Shown: in pieces, positions 1-10,436 of the stretch | Layout: each line of letters opens with the position of its first letter | How positions within the stretch are numbered: the first letter of the stretch is position 1 | Assembly (NCBI RefSeq): GCF_011090165.1 | Contig: NZ_JAADJT010000006.1 | Span: forward strand, 62,001 to 126,000 | Direction: 5' to 3' | From: Duganella aceris | GTDB lineage: Bacteria > Pseudomonadota > Gammaproteobacteria > Burkholderiales > Burkholderiaceae_D | DNA: 64,000 nt | Program-made: the position numbers and the translations under genes | The notes under the pieces: generated by a model | Told to the model about the DNA's origin: nothing | What the model saw: only the letters and a program-made list of their open reading frames with translations | The model's database searches: none

Positions 1-2046
1 CTGGTCAACACCCTGGGCAAAGCGCCTAAGGAACTGTTCGAAGAATTCGAAGGCAAGCACGGCGACGACCTGCCGGCCGGCGACGTCAAATACCACCAGG
101 GCTTCTCGTCGGACATCTCGACTGCCGGCGGTCCGGTCCACCTGTCGCTGGCGTTCAACCCGTCGCACCTGGAAATCGTCAACCCTGTGGTCGAAGGTTC
201 GGTCAAGGCGCGCATGGACCGTCGCGGCGACCACCTGGGCATGCAAGTGCTGCCTATCCTGGTGCACGGCGACGCGGCATTCGCCGGCCAGGGCGTTGTG
301 ATGGAAACGCTGAATCTGGCGCAGACCCGTGGCTATGGCACGGGCGGCACGGTGCACATCGTCATCAACAACCAGATCGGTTTCACCACCTCGGATCCGC
401 GCGACGCGCGTTCCACCATCTACTGCTCGGACGTCGTCAAGATGATCGAAGCACCGGTGCTGCACGTCAACGCCGATGATCCTGAAGCCGTGGTGCTGGC
501 TTCGCAGATCGCGATGGACTACCGTCTGCAGTTCCATAAAGATATCGTGGTCGACATCATTTGCTACCGCAAACTGGGCCACAACGAGCAAGACACCCCG
601 GCGCTGACCCAGCCGCTGATGTACAAGAAAATCGGCCAGCACCCAGGCACCCGCAAGCTGTACGCGGACAAGCTGGTTGCCCAGACCGTGATCGCGGCCG
701 ATGGCGGCGAGCAGATGCAAGCCGCCTTCCGCGACGCGATGGACGCCGGCAAGCACACCGTCGATCCAGTGATCTCGAACTTCAAGAACAAGTACGCGGT
801 CGACTGGCTGCCGTTCCTGAACAAGAAATGGACCGACTCGGCCGACACCGCCGTGCCGATGACCGAACTGAAACGCCTGGCCGGCCGCATCACCACCGTG
901 CCTGAAGGCTTCAAGGTCCACTCGCTGGTCGAGAAGGTCCTGGGCGACCGCGCCTCGATGGGCCGTGGCGAACTGAACCTGGACTGGGGCATGGGCGAGC
1001 ACATGGCCTACGCATCGCTGGTCGCTTCGGGCTACGCAGTGCGCCTGACCGGCCAGGACGCCGGCCGCGGCACCTTCGTGCACCGTCACGCCGTGCTGCA
1101 CGACCAGAACCGCGAGCGTTGGGACGCGGGCACCTACGTGCCGCTGGAGAACATCTCGGAAGGCCAGGCGCCGTTCACCGTGATCGACTCCGTGCTGTCC
1201 GAAGAAGCGGTGCTGGGCTTCGAGTACGGTTACTCGACCGCCGAGCCGAACACGCTGACGATCTGGGAAGCCCAGTTCGGCGACTTCGTCAACGGCGCGC
1301 AAGTGGTCATCGACCAATTCATCAGCTCCGGCGAAGTGAAATGGGGCCGCGCTTCGGGCCTGGTCATGATGCTGCCGCACGGTTACGAAGGCCAGGGTCC
1401 TGAGCACTCGTCGGCACGTCCTGAGCGTTTCCTGCAGCTGTGCGCCGACAACAATATGCAAGTGGTCCAGCCGACCACCGCGTCGCAGATCTTCCACGTG
1501 CTGCGTCGTCAGATGGTGCGCCAGTTCCGCAAGCCGCTGGTGATCCTGACCCCGAAATCGCTGCTGCGCAACAAGGACGCCGGCTCCGCGCTGAACGACC
1601 TGGCCAAGGGCGCGTTCCAGACCGTGATCGGCGAAGTCGACGAGAAAATCGATGCCAAGAAAGTCAAGCGCGTCGTCGCTTGCTCGGGCAAGGTTTACTA
1701 CGACCTGGTCAACGCACGCAAGACGCGCGGCCAGACCGACACCGCCATCATCCGTGTCGAACAACTGTATCCGTTCCCGCACAAGTCGTTCGCCGCTGAA
1801 CTGAAAAAGTTCCCGGCGCTGACCGAAGTGGTGTGGACCCAGGACGAGCCGCAGAATCAGGGCCCATGGTTCCAGATTCAGCACAACATCTTCGAGAGCA
1901 TGGACGCTGGCCAACGCCTGGCTTACGCCGGCCGTCCGGCATCGGCATCGCCTGCGGTCGGTTACTACGACAAGCACTATGCCCAGCAAAAAGACCTGCT
2001 GGAAACGGCGTTCTCGAAGCTCAAAGGCTTCATTCTGACCAAATAA
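1..2046 (+). CDS. sucA: 2-oxoglutarate dehydrogenase E1 component (5' truncated)
   Basis: Thiamine-diphosphate E1 subunit that decarboxylates 2-oxoglutarate and succinylates the lipoyl group of SucB in the TCA cycle. The reading frame is open from base 1 and the window starts inside the gene. 681 codons are present, against roughly 950 residues for full-length family members, so about the first quarter is missing. Visible family motifs include [22 protein letters not shown] and the C-terminal [10 protein letters not shown]. The internal ATG at 187 is not the start, because family sequence continues upstream of it. It is followed after 73 bases by sucB and then lpdA, the usual order for the complex. 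The identification is secure; the N-terminus cannot be seen. Confidence 0.97.
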   Translation: MVNTLGKAPKELFEEFEGKHGDDLPAGDVKYHQGFSSDISTAGGPVHLSLAFNPSHLEIVNPVVEGSVKARMDRRGDHLGMQVLPILVHGDAAFAGQGVVMETLNLAQTRGYGTGGTVHIVINNQIGFTTSDPRDARSTIYCSDVVKMIEAPVLHVNADDPEAVVLASQIAMDYRLQFHKDIVVDIICYRKLGHNEQDTPALTQPLMYKKIGQHPGTRKLYADKLVAQTVIAADGGEQMQAAFRDAMDAGKHTVDPVISNFKNKYAVDWLPFLNKKWTDSADTAVPMTELKRLAGRITTVPEGFKVHSLVEKVLGDRASMGRGELNLDWGMGEHMAYASLVASGYAVRLTGQDAGRGTFVHRHAVLHDQNRERWDAGTYVPLENISEGQAPFTVIDSVLSEEAVLGFEYGYSTAEPNTLTIWEAQFGDFVNGAQVVIDQFISSGEVKWGRASGLVMMLPHGYEGQGPEHSSARPERFLQLCADNNMQVVQPTTASQIFHVLRRQMVRQFRKPLVILTPKSLLRNKDAGSALNDLAKGAFQTVIGEVDEKIDAKKVKRVVACSGKVYYDLVNARKTRGQTDTAIIRVEQLYPFPHKSFAAELKKFPALTEVVWTQDEPQNQGPWFQIQHNIFESMDAGQRLAYAGRPASASPAVGYYDKHYAQQKDLLETAFSKLKGFILTK

Positions 2047-2119
2047 TCAAGCATCACTTACGGAGCCGTGCCCTGCTACGCGGGGCGCGGCCGCAATAAC
2101 AAAATATACGGAGTTTTAC

Positions 2120-3373
2120 ATGGCACAAATCGAAGTCAAAGTACCCCAGCTGTCGGAATCGGTAGCAGAAGCAACCATGCTGACCTGGCATAAAAAAGTC
2201 GGCGACGCAGTCGCGCGCGACGAAAACCTGATTGACATCGAAACCGATAAAGTGGTTCTGGAACTGCCGGCGCCTGCCGCTGGCGTCCTGGTTAAAATCA
2301 TCAAGGGCGACGGCACCACCGTGGTCGCCGACGAACTGATCGCCATCATCGACACCGACGGCGCCGCCGCCGCAGCCGCTCCAGTAGCCGCCGCAGCCGC
2401 ACCAGCACCTGCCGCCGCTCCAGCAGCAGCGCCAGCCGCCGCCACCGGCGGTTCGAAAGGCGACGTGGCCATGCCTGCCGCCGCCAAGATCCTGTCGGAA
2501 AAAGGCCTGAGCGCTGGCGATGTCGCCGGTTCGGGCAAAGACGGCCGCGTCACCAAGGGCGACGCCCTGGGCGCCTCCGTTCCAGCGACCCCAGCCGTCG
2601 CTCCACTGGCGCAAGCCGCCGCCAAGCCTGCGCTGCAACAAGTCGCAGCGCCTGCCGCCGCCAACACCGGCGACCGTCCTGAAGAGCGCGTGCCGATGAG
2701 CCGCCTGCGCGCCCGTATCGCCGAGCGCCTGGTGCAGTCGCAATCGACCAACGCCATCCTGACCACTTTCAACGAAGTGAACATGGCTCCGGTCATGGAA
2801 CTGCGCAACAAGTACAAGGACAAGTTCGAGAAAGAGCACGGCGTCAAGCTGGGCTTCATGTCCTTCTTCGTCAAGGCCGCTGTCGCAGCGCTGAAAAAAT
2901 ACCCGATCATCAACGCATCGGTCGACGGCAACGACATCGTCTACCACGGCTACTTCGACATCGGTATCGCTGTCGGTTCGCCGCGCGGCCTGGTGGTGCC
3001 TATCCTGCGCAACGCCGACCAGATGTCGATCGCCGACATCGAGAAGAAAATCGGTGAATTCGGCCAGAAAGCCAAGGACGGCAAGCTGACCCTGGACGAC
3101 CTGACCGGCGGCACCTTCTCGATCTCGAACGGCGGCACCTTCGGCTCCATGCTGTCGACCCCGATCATCAACCCGCCGCAATCGGCCATCCTGGGAGTGC
3201 ACGCGACCAAGGACCGCGCCGTGGTCGAAAACGGCCAGATCGTTGTTCGTCCGATGAACTACCTGGCGATGTCCTACGACCACCGCATCATCGACGGCCG
3301 CGAAGCCGTGCTGGGCCTGGTCGCCATGAAAGAAGCGCTGGAAGATCCTGCACGCCTGCTGCTGGATCTGTAA
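2120..3373 (+). CDS. sucB: Dihydrolipoyllysine succinyltransferase, E2 of 2-oxoglutarate dehydrogenase
   Basis: Core E2 subunit that transfers succinyl groups from lipoamide to CoA. The 417 residues form an N-terminal lipoyl domain (about 1-77, with the lipoylated Lys44 in IETDKVVLE), an Ala/Pro-rich linker, a peripheral-subunit-binding domain (about 114-150) and a second linker. The C-terminal acyltransferase domain ends with the catalytic SYDHRIIDG motif. The start ATG follows a leader ending in GGAGTTTTAC, giving a plausible Shine-Dalgarno. It lies between sucA and a small membrane-protein gene. There is a single lipoyl domain, as is usual for SucB. The antisense open frames across it are GC-driven shadows. 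Confidence 0.97.
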   Translation: MAQIEVKVPQLSESVAEATMLTWHKKVGDAVARDENLIDIETDKVVLELPAPAAGVLVKIIKGDGTTVVADELIAIIDTDGAAAAAAPVAAAAAPAPAAAPAAAPAAATGGSKGDVAMPAAAKILSEKGLSAGDVAGSGKDGRVTKGDALGASVPATPAVAPLAQAAAKPALQQVAAPAAANTGDRPEERVPMSRLRARIAERLVQSQSTNAILTTFNEVNMAPVMELRNKYKDKFEKEHGVKLGFMSFFVKAAVAALKKYPIINASVDGNDIVYHGYFDIGIAVGSPRGLVVPILRNADQMSIADIEKKIGEFGQKAKDGKLTLDDLTGGTFSISNGGTFGSMLSTPIINPPQSAILGVHATKDRAVVENGQIVVRPMNYLAMSYDHRIIDGREAVLGLVAMKEALEDPARLLLDL

Positions 3374-3425
3374 TACGGCTGACCTCGGGCCCGTCCGGGC
3401 CCGGGGAATTTTCAGAGGGTCATGA

Positions 3426-3758
3426 ATGAGTGTCGCCGAAGAAATCAAACGTTTGCACGAACTGCATCAGGCTGGCGCCTTGTCGGACGAGGAATATGCC
3501 CGAGCCAAGGCCCGTCTGCTGAACAGCGAAACCACCGCCCCAGGGGAGAACATCTCCAACGACATCAGCCGTTTGCGGCGCTCGCAGAGCGACCGCTGGC
3601 TCGGTGGCGTCTGCGGCGGACTGGGCAAGGTGACCGGAGTCGAATCCTGGATCTGGCGCCTGTTGTTCGTGCTGTTTGTGCTGACCTTTGGTTTCGGTCT
3701 CGCGATCTACATTCTGTTATGGATTTTCGTTCCAGACGAAGAACTGATTGGAAAATAA
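3426..3758 (+). CDS. SHOCT and PspC domain small membrane protein
   Basis: A 110-residue protein. Residues about 3-32 look like a SHOCT module (short, often C-terminal, here N-terminal), with the LHELHQAGALSDEEY pattern. Residues about 50-108 look like a PspC domain: RWLGGVCGGLG followed by one strongly hydrophobic helix ending in WIFVPDEE. PspC proteins are inner-membrane sensors of envelope stress in enterobacteria. Here the gene sits alone between sucB (53 bases upstream) and lpdA (3 bases downstream), so it is very probably co-transcribed with the dehydrogenase complex. No pspA, pspB or pspF is nearby. The role is unknown; membrane anchoring or stress sensing is only an inference. Confidence 0.8.
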   Translation: MSVAEEIKRLHELHQAGALSDEEYARAKARLLNSETTAPGENISNDISRLRRSQSDRWLGGVCGGLGKVTGVESWIWRLLFVLFVLTFGFGLAIYILLWIFVPDEELIGK

Positions 3759-3761
3759 AAC

Positions 3762-5192
3762 ATGAGTAAGCAATTTGACGTAGTAGTCATCGGCGCCGGT
3801 CCTGGCGGTTACATCGCGGCGATCCGCGCGGCACAACTGGGTTTCTCGGTCGCTTGCGTCGACGCGTGGGAAAACGAAAAGGGCGGCCCGGCGCCGGGCG
3901 GCACCTGCACCAACGTGGGTTGCATCCCATCGAAAGCGCTGCTGCAATCGTCGGAGCACTATGAGCACGCCGGCCATGCGTTCAAGGACCACGGCATCGA
4001 CGTCAGCGGCCTGTCGCTGAACCTGCCGCAAATGTTGAAGCGCAAGGAAGGCGTCGTCAAGCAGAACAACGACGGCATCCTGTACCTGTTCAAGAAAAAC
4101 AAAGTCACCTTCTTCCACGGCCGTGCCGCTTTCGCCGGCGCCGCCACCGCTGAAGGCTATCCGCTGACCATCACCGGCCCGGGCGCCGACAGCATCTCGG
4201 GCAAGCACATCATCGTCGCCACCGGCTCCAACGCGCGCGCGCTGCCTGGCGCACCGTTCGACGAGAAACTGATCCTGTCGAACACCGGCGCCTTGGCCGC
4301 CGATGCCGTGCCTAAGAAACTGGGCGTGATCGGCGCCGGCGTCATCGGCCTGGAAATGGGTTCGGTATGGCGTCGCCTGGGTTCGGAAGTGACCGTGCTG
4401 GAAGGCCTGCCGGTGTTCCTGGGCGCGGTCGACGAGCAAGTCGCCAAGGAAGCGCTGAAGCAGTTCACCAAGCAAGGCCTGTCGATCAACCTGGGCTGCA
4501 AGATCAGCAAAGTCACCCCGGGCAAGAACGACGTCACCGTCGAGTACGAAAACTCGAAGGGCGAAGCCACCACCGCCGTGTTCGACCGTCTGATCGTATC
4601 GATCGGCCGCACCCCGAACACCGACGGCCTGGCCGCCGACAAAGCGGGTCTGGCGCTGGACGAGCGCGGCTTCGTCGCGGTCGACGACCACTGCAAAACC
4701 AATCTGCCGAACGTCTGGGCGATCGGCGACGTGGTGCGCGGTCCGATGCTGGCGCACAAAGCGGAAGAAGAAGGCGTTGCGGTGGCCGAGACCATCGCCG
4801 GCCAGCACGGCCACACCAACTTCAACACCATTCCTTGGGTCATCTACACCTCGCCGGAAATCGCGTGGGTTGGCCGTACAGAGCAGCAGCTGAAAGCCGA
4901 CGGCGTCGCCTACAAGGCAGGCAGCTTCCCGTTCCTGGCCAACGGCCGCGCACGCGCGCTGGGCGACACCACCGGCTTCGTCAAGTTCCTGGCCGATGCG
5001 GTCACCGACGAAATCCTGGGCGTGCACATCATCGGACCGATGGCTTCCGAGCTGATCTCCGAAGCGGTTGTGGCGATGGAGTTCAAGGCTTCGGCCGAAG
5101 ACATCGCGCGCATCTGCCACGCACACCCATCGCTGTCGGAAGCGACGAAAGAAGCCGCGCTGGCGATCGACAAGCGCACGCTGAACTTCTAA
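3762..5192 (+). CDS. lpdA: Dihydrolipoyl dehydrogenase (E3)
   Basis: FAD enzyme of 476 residues that reoxidises dihydrolipoamide with NAD+ for the 2-oxoglutarate (and possibly pyruvate) dehydrogenase complex. Visible are the N-terminal FAD dinucleotide motif GAGPGG (residues 11-16), the redox-active disulfide pair Cys49/Cys54 in [12 protein letters not shown], a second Rossmann motif GAGVIGLE for NAD, and the C-terminal catalytic HAHPSLSE with the His-Glu dyad. The start is 3 bases after the PspC-type gene, consistent with translational coupling. An intrinsic terminator follows 22 bases after the stop, which closes the sucA-sucB-lpdA transcript. Confidence 0.97.
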   Translation: MSKQFDVVVIGAGPGGYIAAIRAAQLGFSVACVDAWENEKGGPAPGGTCTNVGCIPSKALLQSSEHYEHAGHAFKDHGIDVSGLSLNLPQMLKRKEGVVKQNNDGILYLFKKNKVTFFHGRAAFAGAATAEGYPLTITGPGADSISGKHIIVATGSNARALPGAPFDEKLILSNTGALAADAVPKKLGVIGAGVIGLEMGSVWRRLGSEVTVLEGLPVFLGAVDEQVAKEALKQFTKQGLSINLGCKISKVTPGKNDVTVEYENSKGEATTAVFDRLIVSIGRTPNTDGLAADKAGLALDERGFVAVDDHCKTNLPNVWAIGDVVRGPMLAHKAEEEGVAVAETIAGQHGHTNFNTIPWVIYTSPEIAWVGRTEQQLKADGVAYKAGSFPFLANGRARALGDTTGFVKFLADAVTDEILGVHIIGPMASELISEAVVAMEFKASAEDIARICHAHPSLSEATKEAALAIDKRTLNF

Positions 5193-5214
5193 GCGTCACC
5201 AGTAGGCGGACTGC

Positions 5215-5240
5215 GGGCGGACTGCGGTCCGCCCGTTTTT
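5215..5240 (+). terminator. Intrinsic terminator of the sucAB-lpdA operon
   Basis: An 8-bp perfect stem (GGGCGGAC at 5215-5222 with GTCCGCCC at 5227-5234) and a 4-base loop, followed by G and five T. It separates lpdA from zapE. Confidence 0.85.
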
Positions 5241-5265
5241 ATTTGCGCACCAAGAATCGAATCAC

Positions 5266-6363
5266 ATGAACGTCGAAGAGTTTTATCAGCACGCGCTGGA
5301 AGAGCGCAATTTCAAGGCCGACGCCGCCCAGCGTCGCGCGGTGGACCGCCTGCAGCTGTGCTACGAGGAATGGGTGGCCTACAAGGGCCAGCGTTCCAGC
5401 ACCTTCAAGCGGCTGATCAATCGTCCCGACGTGCCGAAGGGCGTCTACATGTGGGGCGGGGTGGGGCGCGGCAAGTCGTTCTTGATGGACAGCTTTTATT
5501 CGGTCGTGCCGCTGGTGCGCAAGACCCGTTTGCACTTTCACGAATTCATGCGCGGCGTGCATCGCCAGCTCGACGAGCTGACCGGGGTCGCCAATCCGCT
5601 GGACGAGGTGGCCAAGCGCATCGCCAAGAAATACCGCCTGATCTGCTTCGATGAATTCCACATCTCCGATGTGGCCGATGCGATGATCATGTACAACCTG
5701 CTGAAGGCGCTGTTCGACAACGGCGTGTCCTTCATCATGACCTCGAACTACGATCCGCAGCTGCTGTACCCGGACGGCCTGCATCGCGACCGCATCCTGC
5801 CGACCATCCAGCTGCTGTACGACAAGCTGGACGTGATGAACATCGACGCCGGCATCGACTATCGCGGCCGCGCGCTGGAGCAGGTCGATTCCTACTACAC
5901 GCCGCTGAACGCCAATACCGACAAGGCGCTGCGCGACGCCTATGCCCGCATCGCCGAGACCGCCGACGAGGATCCGGTGGTGCGCATCGAGGCGCGCGAG
6001 ATCCGCGCCTTGCGCCGCGCCGGTTCGATCATCTGGTTCGACTTCAACACGCTGTGCGGCGGTCCGCGTTCGCAGAACGACTACCTGGAAATCGCCAGCC
6101 GCTTCCATACCGTGATATTGTCCGGGATTCCGATGATGTCGGCGTCGATGTCGTCGGAGGCGCGCCGCTTCACCTGGCTGATCGACGTGTTCTACGACCA
6201 GGGGATTAAACTGTTGATGTCGGCCGAAGTCGAGCCGGAGGAGTTGTACACCAACGGCATGCTGGCCAACGAATTTCACCGCACGGTGTCGCGCATCGTC
6301 GAGATGCAATCGCGCGAGTACATGGATAAGGAACAGCGCGCCGCTGCCGGTTCGCTGGCGTGA
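5266..6363 (+). CDS. zapE: Cell division ATPase ZapE (AFG1/LACE1 family)
   Basis: P-loop ATPase of 365 residues. In E. coli the family member destabilises FtsZ polymers at the division site. The Walker A motif GGVGRGKS is at residues 64-71 and the Walker B/DExH-like LICFDEFH at about 125-132, followed by the family's C-terminal segment containing RRAGSIIWFDF. Length matches the family. Placement directly after lpdA of the 2-oxoglutarate dehydrogenase operon is common in Burkholderiales, but here a terminator intervenes, so it probably has its own promoter. The stop codon lies 20 bases before the next gene. Confidence 0.93.
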   Translation: MNVEEFYQHALEERNFKADAAQRRAVDRLQLCYEEWVAYKGQRSSTFKRLINRPDVPKGVYMWGGVGRGKSFLMDSFYSVVPLVRKTRLHFHEFMRGVHRQLDELTGVANPLDEVAKRIAKKYRLICFDEFHISDVADAMIMYNLLKALFDNGVSFIMTSNYDPQLLYPDGLHRDRILPTIQLLYDKLDVMNIDAGIDYRGRALEQVDSYYTPLNANTDKALRDAYARIAETADEDPVVRIEAREIRALRRAGSIIWFDFNTLCGGPRSQNDYLEIASRFHTVILSGIPMMSASMSSEARRFTWLIDVFYDQGIKLLMSAEVEPEELYTNGMLANEFHRTVSRIVEMQSREYMDKEQRAAAGSLA

Positions 6364-6383
6364 CGTTACACAGGAAAACGAAT

Positions 6384-7085
6384 ATGAGAGCAGGTTTGAA
6401 ACCGCTGGGCGAGATGATCGCCGCCGCCACGCTGGCGGCGCTGGCCGCATTGGCGGCGCCGGCGCAGGCCCAGACCACGTCGGTCGAGCAGGCCAATGCG
6501 AAGCTGGAGCAGGTCGCCAAGGACCGCGACGCGGTCGAGCAGGAGTACGCCACCAGCGAGAACGTTTGCAACAGCAAGTTTTTCGTCAATAACTGCCTGG
6601 ACAAGGCCAAGGAAAAGCGCCGCGTGGCGCTGTCCAGCCTGCGCGCGATCGAGGTCGAGGCGGAGCATTTCAAGCGCGTCGATTCGGTGCGCAAGCGCGA
6701 TGCCGACCTGGCCGAGCGCGCCCGCAAGGATGCCGACGAGCAGGCGCAACGCGCCGCGCACGGCCCCAAGCAGCATACGGCGCCGGAAGACAAGCCGGCC
6801 CCGACCCGCGCCGCCGGTCCCACCGTGGCCGAGCGCGAAGCCGGCCATGAGGCCAAGCTGCAACGCCAGCAGGCGAAGGATGCGGCCGAGGCGGACCAGC
6901 GCGCCGCTAAGGCCGCGGCCTTCGAGCGGAAAAAAGCCGAGTCGGAGCGGCGTCAGGCCGAAGTAGCGAAGAAGAAGGAGCAGAACGCTGCCAAGGCCGC
7001 CGCCAAGGAAGCCTCGGAGAAGAAGCGCGCCGAAGCCGAAGCCGCCGCAGCGGCCGCCGCAGCCGCCAAGGCCGCGTCGAAGTAA
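6384..7085 (+). CDS. Periplasmic coiled-coil protein of unknown function
   Basis: I do not recognise a characterised family. The start chosen is the ATG at 6384, preceded by CAGGAAAACG; an upstream in-frame ATG overlaps zapE and lacks a site. The 233-residue product has a cleavable signal peptide (hydrophobic Ala/Leu run, cleavage after AQA near residue 30) and two conserved-looking cysteines in the VCNSKFFVNNCLD segment that could form a disulfide. A long Lys/Arg/Glu/Ala-rich helix follows, almost certainly a coiled coil, ending in a polyalanine tract. It probably acts in the periplasm and may have no enzymatic role. It lies 20 bases after zapE and may share its transcript. Confidence 0.7.
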   Translation: MRAGLKPLGEMIAAATLAALAALAAPAQAQTTSVEQANAKLEQVAKDRDAVEQEYATSENVCNSKFFVNNCLDKAKEKRRVALSSLRAIEVEAEHFKRVDSVRKRDADLAERARKDADEQAQRAAHGPKQHTAPEDKPAPTRAAGPTVAEREAGHEAKLQRQQAKDAAEADQRAAKAAAFERKKAESERRQAEVAKKKEQNAAKAAAKEASEKKRAEAEAAAAAAAAAKAASK

Positions 7086-7191
7086 AACGTCGCGCGCCGG
7101 CCTGGGCGCTGGCGCGACGCAAGCCGGCCGCGCGGTATCGCTTGCGGTGTCGCCGGCACGCGGCGGCGACGCGCCGGGGCGACGACGGCGG

Positions 7192-7995
7192 CTATACGGC
7201 GCGGCGCATCTTTTGCACGGTGTAGCCGGGCGCTTCCTTGGGCGGTGTCACCAGCTTGATGATCGCCATCGAGCAGTTGTCGCCCTTGCCCTGCGCCCGT
7301 TCGGCGGCCTTGCCGATCAGCCGTTCCGCCGCCTGGCGCGGCGTGTTGCGGGCCACGGCGGCCGCCAGTTCGACATCCTTGAACAGCATCCACAGGCCGT
7401 CCGAGCACAGCATGAAGGCATCGCCACCCTGCAAGCCCTCATGCACGCCGACGCTGACGAACGGCGCCTTGAAGCTATTGCCCAGCGCATTGCTGAGCAA
7501 CCGGGAACTGCGGTGCTTCTTTGCGGCCTCCAGCGGCAGCTTGTCCTCCGTCACCAGATGCTGGATGTAGGCTTCATCGTTGCTGCGCATCGCGCACGCT
7601 TCGCCGGCAAACCGGTACACGCGCGCGTCGCCGACATGCGCCCAGACCGCCTGGCCGCGCGGCGTCAGGATCAGCAGGGCCAGCGCGCTTTGCGGCTCGG
7701 CGGTGGCGGCGATCGGGTTCATCTTGATGACTTCGTGCGCCTCCAGCGCGATGGCGCGCAGCAGCTCCCGCAGACGATCCAGGCTGGAGCTGTCGCCGGC
7801 GCGGAACTCGTCGAACAGGTGTTTGCTGGTCAGCAGCACCTGATCCGCGCCGATGGCGCCGGTGTTGCCGTCGGCTAGCACCGCCAGCACGTAACCGGGC
7901 GCTTGCGCCGAGGTGAACAAGGCCACCCTGTCGTTTTGCTGCGGCCGGTTGCCGATGTGCTGGGCGGTCCCGGCTTCTATTTTGTAAGCGCTCAT
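7192..7995 (-). CDS. PP2C-family serine/threonine phosphatase
   Basis: A 267-residue protein phosphatase of the PPM/PP2C type, which uses two metal ions to dephosphorylate Ser/Thr-phosphoproteins. Metal-ligand motifs are present in order: GNRPQQND near the N-terminus, LADGNTGAIGA (a variant of the usual DGxGG), MLCSDGLW, and GKGDNCS near the C-terminus. The start is taken at the ATG at 7995; a GTG three codons upstream (8004) has closer spacing to an AGGA and cannot be excluded. No kinase or FHA gene is adjacent, so its partner is unknown. It is convergent with the coiled-coil gene and divergent from the YdcH-type gene. Confidence 0.88.
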   Translation of the reverse strand: MSAYKIEAGTAQHIGNRPQQNDRVALFTSAQAPGYVLAVLADGNTGAIGADQVLLTSKHLFDEFRAGDSSSLDRLRELLRAIALEAHEVIKMNPIAATAEPQSALALLILTPRGQAVWAHVGDARVYRFAGEACAMRSNDEAYIQHLVTEDKLPLEAAKKHRSSRLLSNALGNSFKAPFVSVGVHEGLQGGDAFMLCSDGLWMLFKDVELAAAVARNTPRQAAERLIGKAAERAQGKGDNCSMAIIKLVTPPKEAPGYTVQKMRRAV

Positions 7996-8142
7996 ATATA
8001 ACACTGTATCCTAACGCCGGGTGAGCGATCAATCTGTTGGCGGCAAGCTCGCCGTAGATTAAACTATGCACCGTGTAGCAGTTGGTTTGCAATGTGTTTG
8101 CTGCTCTTTTGTTGTTCCGGTGAAACTATTTGACTGAGAAAT

Positions 8143-8343
8143 ATGACTGATGTACAAGATATCCAGCGTCGGCTGATCGAACTCGACGTCGAACACCGCG
8201 ATCTGGACGCGGTGATCGACATGTTGACCCTGGACGGGCACCACGATCAACTGCAATTGCGCCGCCTCAAGAAGCGCAAGCTGCAACTGAAAGACCATAT
8301 CACTCTGCTGAAAATGCAACTAGTGCCCGACGTTCCGGCCTGA
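8143..8343 (+). CDS. YdcH-type (DUF465) small helical protein
   Basis: A 66-residue, highly charged, all-helical protein. The second half, RRLKKRKLQLKDHI, is the typical Leu/Lys/Arg signature of the DUF465/YdcH family. Members are short cytoplasmic coiled-coil proteins with no established function. The stop codon is in the same frame as, and 27 bases ahead of, the following helicase start, suggesting co-transcription. It is transcribed divergently from the phosphatase gene. The family assignment is by pattern only. Confidence 0.75.
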   Translation: MTDVQDIQRRLIELDVEHRDLDAVIDMLTLDGHHDQLQLRRLKKRKLQLKDHITLLKMQLVPDVPA

Positions 8344-8370
8344 TCCGGACGAGCCACAACTAAGTTTATT

Positions 8371-10404
8371 TTGACCGAACACCTCCCACAGCAAGCCGAT
8401 GTCCCCGCCGTAATCGGCGCCACGCCAGACCAGCCCCCCGGCAAGCACGACGCCGAGGTCGAACGCCTGTTCGGCGCCGGCGGCCCGCTGGGGCCGGCCG
8501 TGGGCGAATACCGCCCGCGCAAGTCGCAAACCGAGATGGCCAAGGCGGTCGCCGACGCCATCGCCAACCAGACCACGCTGATCGCCGAGGCCGGCACCGG
8601 CACGGGCAAGACCTTCGCCTACCTGGTGCCGGCGCTGCTGTGGGGCGGCAAGACCATTGTCTCGACCGGGACCAAGAACTTGCAGGACCAGCTGTACCTG
8701 CGCGATATCCCGACCGTGCGCGCCGCCTTGCAGGCGCCGGTGTCGGTGGCGCTGCTGAAGGGCCGTTCCAACTACGTCTGCCACTACCATCTGGAGCGCA
8801 CGCTGCAGAACGGCCGCATGACTTCGCGCGACGACGTCGGCCACCTGCGCGAGATCTCGCGCTTCCTGAAGATGACCAGTTCCGGCGACAAGGCCGAGCT
8901 GGCCCGCGTGCCGGAAAACGCGCTGATCTGGAACCTGGTGACCTCGACCCGCGACAATTGCATGGGCGCGGAATGCCAGTATTACCAGGATTGCTTCGTC
9001 ATGAAGGCGCGCAAGGAGGCGCAGCAGGCCGATGTGGTGGTGGTCAACCACCACCTGTTCTTCGCCGACGTTGCGCTGAAGGATTCCGGCGTCGCCGAGT
9101 TGCTGCCTTCCGCCAACACCATCATCTTCGATGAGGCGCACCAGCTGCCGGACACCGCCACCTTGTTCTTCGGCGATACCTTCTCGACCTCGCAGGTGCT
9201 GGAATTGTGCCGCGACGTGCTGGCCGAAGGCTTGTCCAACGCCCGCGACGGCGCCGACTGGGGCAAGGTGGTGACGGTGGTCGAGAAGGCCGCGCGCGAT
9301 CTGCGCCTGACCTTCCCGCAGGACATCGTGCGCCTGTCGCTGCCGCAGATCGCCGCGTCGAGCGAGTTTTTCCCCGCCCTGCAGAAGCTGAAGGACGAGC
9401 TGGACGGCATGCTGGCGGTGCTGGAAACCCAGGCCATGCGCGCGGAAACGCTGGAACAATGCCGCCAGCGCGGCATCGAGCTGGGGCAGAAGCTGGCGGC
9501 CTGGAAGTTCGATCCGAAAGCGCGGGTGGAGAAGGGCGAGGAGGCGGTGTTCTGGGTCGAGGCCTACGCGTCGTCGCTGCAGCTGCACAAGACACCGCTG
9601 TCGATCGCGCCGATCTTCAACGGCCAGCGCGAAGGCGTGCCGCGCAGCTGGATCTTTACCTCGGCGACGCTGGCGGTGAAGAACGATTTCACCCACTTTT
9701 CCGAGCAGATGGGCTTGACCAACGAGCCGTCGAAGACCTGGCCGAGTCCATTTAATTACGAGCAGCAGGGGATTTTGTACGTGCCGCAGGGCTTGCCGGA
9801 CCCGAACTCGATGGGTTACACCGACGCCGTGCTGGACCATGCCTTGCCGATCATCGAGGCGGCCGGCGGTAAAACTTTCCTTTTGTGCACGACTTTGCGC
9901 GCCGTGAAGCGGGCCGCCGAGCGTTTCCGCGACGAATTCGAGAAGCGCGGCCTGCCGTATCCGCTGTTTGTACAGGGCGACAAGGGCCGGACCGAGCTGC
10001 TGGATCAGTTCCGCAAGGCGGGAAATGGCGTCTTGATCGGCTCGCAAAGCTTCTGGGAAGGCGTCGACGTGCGCGGCGATGCGCTGTCTCTGGTGATTAT
10101 CGACAAGCTTCCGTTCGCTCCACCGGACGATCCGGTGCTGGCGGCGCGCATCGAGGTGATGGAAAAGCAAGGCAAAAATGGCTTCATGCACCACACTTTG
10201 CCGGAAGCGATCATCAATCTGAAGCAGGGCGCGGGCCGCTTGATCCGCGACGAAGGCGATCGCGGCGTGCTGATGTTGTGCGATCCGAGGGTGATTTCCA
10301 AGCCGTATGGCAAGCGGATCTGGCAGAGTTTGCCCTCATTCAAGCGCACCCGCGAGCAGGCCGAAGTGATTGAATTCTTCAAAAACAAGAATAACGAACA
10401 GTAA
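8371..10404 (+). CDS. dinG: ATP-dependent DNA helicase, DinG/YoaA (XPD-like Fe-S) type
   Basis: Superfamily 2 5'-3' helicase of 677 residues that unwinds damaged or R-loop-containing DNA. The Walker A motif AEAGTGTGKT is near residue 74 and the DEAH box is at residues 254-257. Four cysteines (137, 197, 202, 208) are placed between these motifs as in XPD-family 4Fe-4S domains. The C-terminal helicase half contains SQSFWEGVDV and QGAGRLIR. The start is TTG at 8371: the frame has an upstream stop (that of the preceding small gene) and no early ATG, so a TTG start is the only way to keep the conserved N-terminus. No LexA-like box was seen. The name could equally be yoaA. Confidence 0.9.
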   Translation: MTEHLPQQADVPAVIGATPDQPPGKHDAEVERLFGAGGPLGPAVGEYRPRKSQTEMAKAVADAIANQTTLIAEAGTGTGKTFAYLVPALLWGGKTIVSTGTKNLQDQLYLRDIPTVRAALQAPVSVALLKGRSNYVCHYHLERTLQNGRMTSRDDVGHLREISRFLKMTSSGDKAELARVPENALIWNLVTSTRDNCMGAECQYYQDCFVMKARKEAQQADVVVVNHHLFFADVALKDSGVAELLPSANTIIFDEAHQLPDTATLFFGDTFSTSQVLELCRDVLAEGLSNARDGADWGKVVTVVEKAARDLRLTFPQDIVRLSLPQIAASSEFFPALQKLKDELDGMLAVLETQAMRAETLEQCRQRGIELGQKLAAWKFDPKARVEKGEEAVFWVEAYASSLQLHKTPLSIAPIFNGQREGVPRSWIFTSATLAVKNDFTHFSEQMGLTNEPSKTWPSPFNYEQQGILYVPQGLPDPNSMGYTDAVLDHALPIIEAAGGKTFLLCTTLRAVKRAAERFRDEFEKRGLPYPLFVQGDKGRTELLDQFRKAGNGVLIGSQSFWEGVDVRGDALSLVIIDKLPFAPPDDPVLAARIEVMEKQGKNGFMHHTLPEAIINLKQGAGRLIRDEGDRGVLMLCDPRVISKPYGKRIWQSLPSFKRTREQAEVIEFFKNKNNEQ

Positions 10405-10436
10405 CTTTCGGTAACAAAACCAAGCTTGAGCGGCGC

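Noticed and set aside
2054..3448. 464-codon antisense frame over sucB
   Set aside because: Low-complexity His/Gln/Val/Gly translation typical of the reverse strand of a GC-rich coding gene.
7192..7995. PP2C phosphatase as the PppA partner of the T6SS
   Set aside because: It lies more than 50 kb from tssM-tagF with no kinase or FHA gene next to it.
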